From Odoribacteraceae bacterium (GTDB lineage: Bacteria; Bacteroidota; Bacteroidia; Bacteroidales; Marinifilaceae), in assembly GCA_031279175.1 (NCBI GenBank), contig JAITJA010000067.1, positions 1 to 10,504 of the forward strand: a stretch of DNA of 10,504 nt, in the 5' to 3' direction. The stretch's first letter is position 1. Each line of letters opens with the position of its first letter. Below the pieces are notes generated by a model. The model was given only the letters and a program-made list of their open reading frames with translations, was not told the origin of the DNA and did no database searches. The position numbers were made by a program, and so were the translations under genes. Below, in pieces: positions 6,492-10,504 of the stretch.

Positions 6492-7388
6492 ATGGAGGAG
6501 TATTTAAAGGAAGACAACCGGGAGAATCCCCTGGTGAAGCAATTAAAAATCATGGTGATCGCGTTGGCCGCGTTGCTCGTCGTCGTGCTGGTCTTTTTCC
6601 TGATCGCGCGACGCGAAAACAGGGCAAACATGCAGATCATTAGCGACGAGAAGGAAACCTTGCAACAGGAACTCATGGATCTTAGCAGCAGCTACGACGG
6701 CTTGAAAACAAATAACGACTCGCTGAACGCGAAGTTGTCGTTCGAGCAAAAGAAAATCACCAGCCTGATGGACCAGATGAAGCGGTTCCGGGCCAACTCG
6801 TACACTGAAATCTCGCAATACAAGAAGGAGGTGAATACCCTAAAGACGATCATGCGTGGGTACGTCGTGCAAATCGACTCCCTCGACCAGGCAAATAAAA
6901 AACTACTGGCCGAGAACCGGGAGGTAAAAAAACAAATGGACTGGGTAAGGGAGCGAAACAAGTCCCTCGAGGAAAAAACCACGCGCATGGAGGAAACGCT
7001 CGAACGAGCGGCCACGCTTTCCGTGGAACAGTTCGCCCTCTACCCCATCAACCGGCGGGAGAAGGAAACCACCGCGCGCAAATGCGCGCAACTCAAGGCC
7101 GAATTCCGAATCACCGGGAACATCACCGCCAAAAGAGGCGCGCGATACATCTACTTGCGCGTGACGCGCCCGGACGGGAAAGTAATTACCGACAACGAAC
7201 AAGCGCGCTTCAAGTTCCAGAACGTCGAGCTGGAGTACACCGCCCGCCGGGAGGTCATCTACGAGGGTGAACGCCTGGACGTCTCCATCTACTGGCCCAA
7301 CGACGGGAGTCTCGCGCAAGGAAAATACTCCGCCGACCTCTTCAGCGACGGGCAACAGATCGGCGCGGGCGAATTTATCCTGAAATAA
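6492..7388 (+). CDS. Membrane-anchored coiled-coil protein, function unknown
   Basis: This 298-residue protein has three parts. A short charged N-terminus (EDNRENPLVKQLK) precedes one transmembrane helix at about residues 20-39, followed by ARRENR. A long, highly charged heptad-like region (about 45-170, rich in E, K, Q, L and N) is a predicted coiled coil. The C-terminal 110 residues look like a beta-sandwich, with strands such as ARYIYLRVTRPDGK, a GKYSADLF segment and the ending GAGEFILK. Similar Bacteroidota proteins are often carried as hypothetical or loosely labelled as chromosome segregation proteins because of the coiled coil; I see no ATPase motif to support that. The start is the ATG at 6492, because the longer open frame would begin inside the promoter. 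The gene leads a three-gene operon, 16 bases ahead of the CBM9-like gene. The topology (periplasmic or cytoplasmic bulk) is uncertain. Confidence 0.85.
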   Translation: MEEYLKEDNRENPLVKQLKIMVIALAALLVVVLVFFLIARRENRANMQIISDEKETLQQELMDLSSSYDGLKTNNDSLNAKLSFEQKKITSLMDQMKRFRANSYTEISQYKKEVNTLKTIMRGYVVQIDSLDQANKKLLAENREVKKQMDWVRERNKSLEEKTTRMEETLERAATLSVEQFALYPINRREKETTARKCAQLKAEFRITGNITAKRGARYIYLRVTRPDGKVITDNEQARFKFQNVELEYTARREVIYEGERLDVSIYWPNDGSLAQGKYSADLFSDGQQIGAGEFILK

Positions 7389-7404
7389 TCGCGTGGAGAG
7401 AAAG

Positions 7405-8040
7405 ATGAAACACGTCGAGAGCTATCGCCTCCGCGAGGAACGCCCCATCGAGCAACTCCGGCGCCTCGCCCCGCCCGTCCCGATCGCCGAGGTCAACTGG
7501 CCGGATCGTTTCCCCGCCGTTCCCGTCGCGCGCTTCCGGGTCGGTCACGACAGCAACCACCTTTTCGTCGCCTTCGACGCGCGGGAAGAGCATTTCCGCG
7601 CGCGGGAACAGCAGGACAACGGCCGCGTCTGGGAAGACTCCTGCGTCGAATTCTTCATCCAGCCGGAGGCGGGCGGCAGCTACTACAATTTCGAGTGCAA
7701 CGCCACCGGCACGCTGCTGCTCGGACACGGGCGCGACCGCCACGACAGGGAACATGCCCCGCGCGAGGTGCTTGACTCCATCGCGCGGGAAGTCCTCGCG
7801 ACGGCAACGCGACGCGACGGGAAGGCGCTCTACTGCTGGTCGCTCTCCCTCGTCATCCCTTTCACCGCGCTCTACCGCCACCGCTTTTCCCCGCGACCGG
7901 GCGACGCGGTGAGGGCCAACTTCTACAAGTGTGGCGACAAGCTCCCCGTCCCGCACTTCCTCTCGTGGAATCCCGTCATCGCCGACGCGCCCGATTTCCA
8001 CCTCCCCGCGTGTTTCGGCGAATTATCATTCCAACCGTGA
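7405..8040 (+). CDS. CBM9-like (carbohydrate-binding family 9-like) protein
   Basis: This 211-residue protein resembles the CBM9-like/DOMON-type beta-sandwich group common in Bacteroidota. The family hallmarks are FVAFDA in the first half, WEDSCVEFF (residues 76-84) followed by YYNFECNATG (93-102), then WSLSLVIPF and a C-terminal HFLSWNPVIADAPDFH. In true CBM9 domains this fold binds sugar ends, but these stand-alone proteins have no proven ligand. It has no signal peptide or membrane segment, so it is likely cytoplasmic. The ATG at 7405 is preferred over an in-frame GTG at 7393 because GGAGAG lies 7-10 bases ahead of it. It sits 16 bases after the coiled-coil gene and 4 bases before the phosphoesterase gene, so all three are probably translated from one mRNA. 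Confidence 0.82.
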   Translation: MKHVESYRLREERPIEQLRRLAPPVPIAEVNWPDRFPAVPVARFRVGHDSNHLFVAFDAREEHFRAREQQDNGRVWEDSCVEFFIQPEAGGSYYNFECNATGTLLLGHGRDRHDREHAPREVLDSIAREVLATATRRDGKALYCWSLSLVIPFTALYRHRFSPRPGDAVRANFYKCGDKLPVPHFLSWNPVIADAPDFHLPACFGELSFQP

Positions 8041-8044
8041 ACCC

Positions 8045-9205
8045 GTGAAAACGATACCCGTCATCTTCTTGCCCGGCTTGCTACTTGTACTGCTCGTCGA
8101 CTTCCTGTTTTACCGGTACGCGCTCGCCCGTTCCCCCTGGAAATGGACAAAATACCTCTACTGGTCGCTCTCCATCCTCTTCCTGTCGGGAATCGCGTGC
8201 TACCACCTGGCCATGCCCCGGCTACGGGGCCCCGGGGCCTACCCCTGGGCCGGGCGGTTCATCGCGATCCTGCTACTTTATTACATACCCCGCGGCGTCT
8301 ACCTCCTCGCGCGCCTCCTCTTCCTGCTAAAACGGGGAAAGTGGATCGCCCGCGCGGCCGCGACCATCGCCCTCGTCGCCTTCCTCGCGATCCTCGACGG
8401 CGTGACCGCGGGACGTTACCGCTACGAGGTGACAAGGGTACGCGTGACGATCCCCGGCCTGCCTCCCGCGTTCGACGGGCTACGCGTCGCGCAATTGTCC
8501 GACCTGCACCTGGGCAGCCACGGGAGCGATTACCCCGGCGTCCGGCGGATGGTCGAGCGGGTAAACGCGGAGCGACCGGACGTGGTCGTGCTTACCGGCG
8601 ACGTGGTAAATAATTTCGCGTCGGAGATCCTCCCATGGACCGACGAGCTACGGGCAATCACCGCCAGGCTCGGGAAGTTCGCCGTCACCGGCAATCACGA
8701 TCACGGCGACTACACGCGGTGGCGCTCCCCGCGCGAGAAGGAGGAAAACGCGCGCGCGTTCCTCCGGAACATGGCGGCATGTGGTTTTCGAATGTTGAAC
8801 GACGAGAGCTTCCCGCTCGCGAGCGGTGGCGACACCTTGTATTTATGCGGCGTGCAGAACTGGCGGCCGGCGCCCCTCCCCAGTTACGGCAACCTGGAGC
8901 GGGCGCTGCGAGGAAGTGCCGGACACGTGGTCATTCTCCTGTCCCACGACCCGGCACACTGGCGCGAGCAGGTCATTCACCACCCCGTCGCCCTGACCTT
9001 ATCCGGTCACACCCACGCCATGCAGGTAGGCTTGCAATTCGGGAAGTACCACTGGACGCCCGCGCGGTATTTTTTCCCCGAGTACAACGGCCTGTACGCC
9101 CGCGACGGCAAACAATTACACGTCTCGCGCGGCGCGGGCTACCTGGGCGTCCCCGGGCGAATCGGGCAACGCCCCGAGATCACGCTCTTGCAACTCGCGC
9201 GGTAA
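8045..9205 (+). CDS. Integral-membrane metallophosphoesterase (YkuE/YaeI-like)
   Basis: This 386-residue protein has about four hydrophobic segments in its first 120 residues (IPVIFLPGLLLVLLV, LYWSLSILFLSG, FIAILLLYYIP, AAATIALVAFLAIL). A calcineurin-like phosphoesterase domain follows from about residue 130. All metal-binding motifs are present: DLH (D153, H155), GD (D186), GNHD (216-219), LLSHD (H301) and GHTH (321-324), so a two-metal phosphoesterase should be active. YkuE/YaeI relatives act on lipid-linked or pyrophosphate substrates at the membrane; the substrate here is unknown. The first methionine codon in frame comes only after the first helices, so the start is taken as the GTG at 8045, 4 bases after the preceding stop codon, consistent with translational coupling. 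A longer frame reaching back into the CBM9-like gene gives a low-complexity Ser/Pro/Arg stretch and is rejected. The gene is last in the operon. Confidence 0.9.
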   Translation: MKTIPVIFLPGLLLVLLVDFLFYRYALARSPWKWTKYLYWSLSILFLSGIACYHLAMPRLRGPGAYPWAGRFIAILLLYYIPRGVYLLARLLFLLKRGKWIARAAATIALVAFLAILDGVTAGRYRYEVTRVRVTIPGLPPAFDGLRVAQLSDLHLGSHGSDYPGVRRMVERVNAERPDVVVLTGDVVNNFASEILPWTDELRAITARLGKFAVTGNHDHGDYTRWRSPREKEENARAFLRNMAACGFRMLNDESFPLASGGDTLYLCGVQNWRPAPLPSYGNLERALRGSAGHVVILLSHDPAHWREQVIHHPVALTLSGHTHAMQVGLQFGKYHWTPARYFFPEYNGLYARDGKQLHVSRGAGYLGVPGRIGQRPEITLLQLAR

Positions 9206-9211
9206 CGCGCC

Positions 9212-9254
9212 TCCCGTCCCCCCGCGAACGGGATCCTTTCCCGGTGGCTACCGG
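9212..9254. terminator. Two hairpins between convergent genes, probable bidirectional terminator
   Basis: In the 53-base gap between the two convergent genes, TCCCGT (9212-9217) pairs with ACGGGA (9228-9233), and CCGGT (9241-9245) pairs with ACCGG (9250-9254) around GGCT. The first serves the plus-strand gene and is followed by TCCTTTC; the second faces the minus-strand gene. Neither has a long T run. Position supports termination more than sequence does. Confidence 0.5.
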
Positions 9255-9258
9255 CCAT

Positions 9259-10227
9259 CTACTCGTTAAAATCAAGACTATTGACCGCGTTAATGACCTG
9301 GTCGTCTCTCAGGCGTATCCAGGTTTTAAACCCTTTCTCGCCGGCCGTCAGCTCGATCACCCTTGCCCCGTGGCTCACGTGCGAGTAAACGGTCTTGCCT
9401 CCCGAGAAACGCCCGTATGCCAGGAATATACCGAGGTAATTACCGATATAATCGTTATCGTGGTCGTGCCCGACAAACGTGGCCATCACGTCGCCGCGCT
9501 CTTTCATGGCCAGGAACATCCCCGAATTGATCGCGCCCGGGCATTCCGGTTCGTTCTTCAGGCCGACGATCTTTTTCCTTTCCGCGGTCATCATGGCGTA
9601 CTCGTTCAGGGGGATATGAAAAAAGGCCAGGGCGGGCACGGGCGCGCCTTCGCGGGCGGCATACCAGGCGGAGCGTTCCCTGTACCAGGCCACCTGGTCG
9701 CTCCCGAACCACCCGTAGCCTTCGATCCCATCGAGGGTGCTATACGCGTTCGAATCCATGAAATACAACAGGAAACGCGGGGCCGTCCCGTCGGATACCT
9801 CGATGATATAGTTCCCCGTTCCTTTCATGCCGGCGGGACCGGCGGAGGTCATGGAATATTCCCGCCCGGAGATATAGGCCATCGTCTCGTCCCGGCTCTT
9901 GTCAAACTCGTCGTCATGATTCCCAAAGACGGCAGCCCAGGGTATCTTGAACTTCTCTATCGCGTTCAGGACCGCGTCCCATCCCTCGAGACAGGGCCTC
10001 GAGAACACGATATCGCCCGTGAGCGCCACCAGGTCGGGCTTCTCGGCGGCGAGGACTTCCTCGATCAGCTCGATGGCCCGCCGCGACTCCGGGTTGCCGA
10101 CCACGTAATGGATGTCCGTGAACTGTACAATCTTTAATTTCCCGTTATTCAGGTTCAAGACGCCCTGTCCCGTGGCCATGCTCGCGCACGAGAGCAGCAA
10201 CAACAACATGTAATTTCGTTTTTTCAT
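9259..10227 (-). CDS. Exported calcineurin-like metallophosphoesterase
   Basis: This 322-residue protein begins with a signal sequence: MKKRN, a run of six leucines, then SCASMATGQG. Cleavage by signal peptidase I near residues 19-21 is likely; LLSC at 12-15 could be a weak lipobox, which would make it a lipoprotein. The phosphoesterase motifs are complete: FTDIHY (D39, H41), LTGDIV (D73), FGNHDDE (N104, H105), FFHIP (H205) and FVGHDHDND (H255, H257). Overall it resembles the Dcr2-like class of purple-acid-related phosphatases common in Bacteroidota, so it should hydrolyse phosphoesters in the periplasm or at the outer membrane; the substrate is unknown. It is a single gene facing the membrane phosphoesterase tail to tail. 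The motif surroundings differ strongly from that neighbour, so recent duplication is unlikely. No clear promoter was found upstream. Confidence 0.9.
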   Translation of the reverse strand: MKKRNYMLLLLLSCASMATGQGVLNLNNGKLKIVQFTDIHYVVGNPESRRAIELIEEVLAAEKPDLVALTGDIVFSRPCLEGWDAVLNAIEKFKIPWAAVFGNHDDEFDKSRDETMAYISGREYSMTSAGPAGMKGTGNYIIEVSDGTAPRFLLYFMDSNAYSTLDGIEGYGWFGSDQVAWYRERSAWYAAREGAPVPALAFFHIPLNEYAMMTAERKKIVGLKNEPECPGAINSGMFLAMKERGDVMATFVGHDHDNDYIGNYLGIFLAYGRFSGGKTVYSHVSHGARVIELTAGEKGFKTWIRLRDDQVINAVNSLDFNE

Positions 10228-10418
10228 GGTATAGAGGTTTTAATTCTTATCGCGATCGCTCGCGGGCCTCGGCGCGCCAGCAGGATTCGATCGCGCCGGT
10301 AAAGGTAACGCGACAACGCGAGAGAACATCTGACAAAAGATACGATTCGGTTAAATGTAAACGGGAGGCGACAACCCCTCCCCGCCGGGGATAGCCGTCC
10401 CGACGGCCGTCGGCTGAC
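10228..10418. other. Non-coding region upstream of the exported phosphoesterase gene
   Basis: No convincing gene is seen on either strand. The bases nearest the gene are A/T-rich on the minus strand (AATTAAAACC before the ATG), as is usual for leaders here. Partial -7-like boxes exist on the minus strand, such as TATCTTTT at 10335-10342 and TACCTTTA at 10300-10307, but neither has a TTTG at the right distance. Confidence 0.5.
10380..10413. repeat. Cluster of short GC-rich palindromes
   Basis: CCCC and GGGG flank GCC at 10380-10390, GCCGTC and GACGGC flank CC at 10394-10407, and CCGACGGCCGTCGG at 10400-10413 is a perfect 14-base palindrome. The last two overlap, so alternative foldings compete. 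They lie directly left of the 41-base tandem repeat, in non-coding DNA. Confidence 0.55.
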
Positions 10419-10504
10419 TTTCCCCCCGGGGGAAAGTCTCCTGCACGCGTGCAACAAGGTTTCCCCCCGGGGGAAAGTCTCTCGCGCGCGTGCAACAAGG
10501 TTTC
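10419..10504. repeat. 41-base tandem repeat with internal palindromes, cut by the window end
   Basis: Two copies (10419-10459 and 10460-10500) match at 38 of 41 positions, and a third begins with TTTC at 10501-10504. Each unit starts with a near-palindrome, TTTCCCCC-C-GGGGGAAA; in the first copy, counting GAC before and GTC after, the arms are 11 bases. The second half holds TGCACGCGTGCA in copy one, a perfect 12-base palindrome, changed to a CG-alternating run in copy two. The period is not a multiple of three, so this is not a coding repeat. No variable spacers are seen, so it is not CRISPR-like. Confidence 0.85.

Noticed and set aside
7931..8044. N-terminal extension of the membrane phosphoesterase
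   Set aside because: It would overlap the CBM9-like gene and encodes a low-complexity Ser/Pro/Arg stretch; the GTG at 8045 directly precedes the first membrane helix.
8635..10137. 500-codon open frame on the plus strand
   Set aside because: It covers the end of the membrane phosphoesterase gene in another frame and then runs antisense through the exported phosphoesterase gene. The translation is rich in R, G, P and H and has no domain. GC-rich codon use makes long open antisense frames.
8045..10227. The two phosphoesterase genes as a duplicated pair
   Set aside because: They share only the common metal-binding motifs. Architecture, length and motif surroundings differ, and they are tail to tail.
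10224..10498. Two short minus-strand frames running through the repeat region
   Set aside because: The repeat period of 41 bases shifts frame at each copy, and the translations are arginine-rich with no start context. They are artefacts of the repeat.
10419..10504. CRISPR array
   Set aside because: Adjacent units are near identical with no unique spacer between them, and no cas gene is in the window.

Overview
The window reads as chromosomal DNA of a high-GC member of the Bacteroidota, most likely order Bacteroidales. Two promoters match the Bacteroidota form TTTG-N19/20-TAnnTTTG: one on the minus strand at 5623-5653 and one on the plus strand at 6437-6468. Leaders before start codons are mostly A-rich with little Shine-Dalgarno signal. 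The gene families (fused PlsC/GNAT amino-lipid acyltransferase, short DUF721 protein, Fe/Mn superoxide dismutase with a Porphyromonas-like active site, CBM9-like cytosolic protein) also fit. By eye the GC content is in the high fifties. I cannot name the genus. No rRNA, tRNA, CRISPR array, transposase or phage gene is visible.

Left half (1-5597, minus strand): a four-gene operon read right to left from a clear promoter at 5623-5653. The order is a DUF721 (DciA-like) protein, a two-domain lysophospholipid-type/GNAT acyltransferase probably making amino-acid lipids (glycine or ornithine lipids), a LysE/RhtB-family amino-acid exporter, and a 903-residue membrane-anchored protein ending in a probable beta-propeller. 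Gaps between genes are 28, 5 and 12 bases. The operon is followed by a perfect 31-base inverted repeat at 4-34, which could be its terminator or a tandem operator.

Middle (5598-6491): a divergent regulatory region, then a superoxide dismutase gene on the plus strand. The sod leader carries a long bulged stem-loop followed by a T-rich run. The sod gene ends in a GC-rich hairpin and is followed by a second Bacteroidota promoter.

Right half (6492-9205, plus strand): a tight three-gene operon of a membrane-anchored coiled-coil protein, a CBM9-like protein, and a metallophosphoesterase with four membrane helices. It converges on a minus-strand gene for an exported metallophosphoesterase (9259-10227), with two hairpins in the 53-base gap between them. 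The last 277 bases are non-coding and hold several palindromes and a 41-base tandem repeat that runs off the window edge.

I found no defence island or clearly new system. The most interesting items are the sod leader hairpin, the 41-base palindrome-bearing tandem repeat, the double palindrome at 4-36, the link between the amino-lipid acyltransferase and the amino-acid exporter, and the unclassified propeller protein. Three start codons were moved from the longest open frame (acyltransferase, coiled-coil protein and CBM9-like protein). The membrane phosphoesterase is assigned a GTG start.
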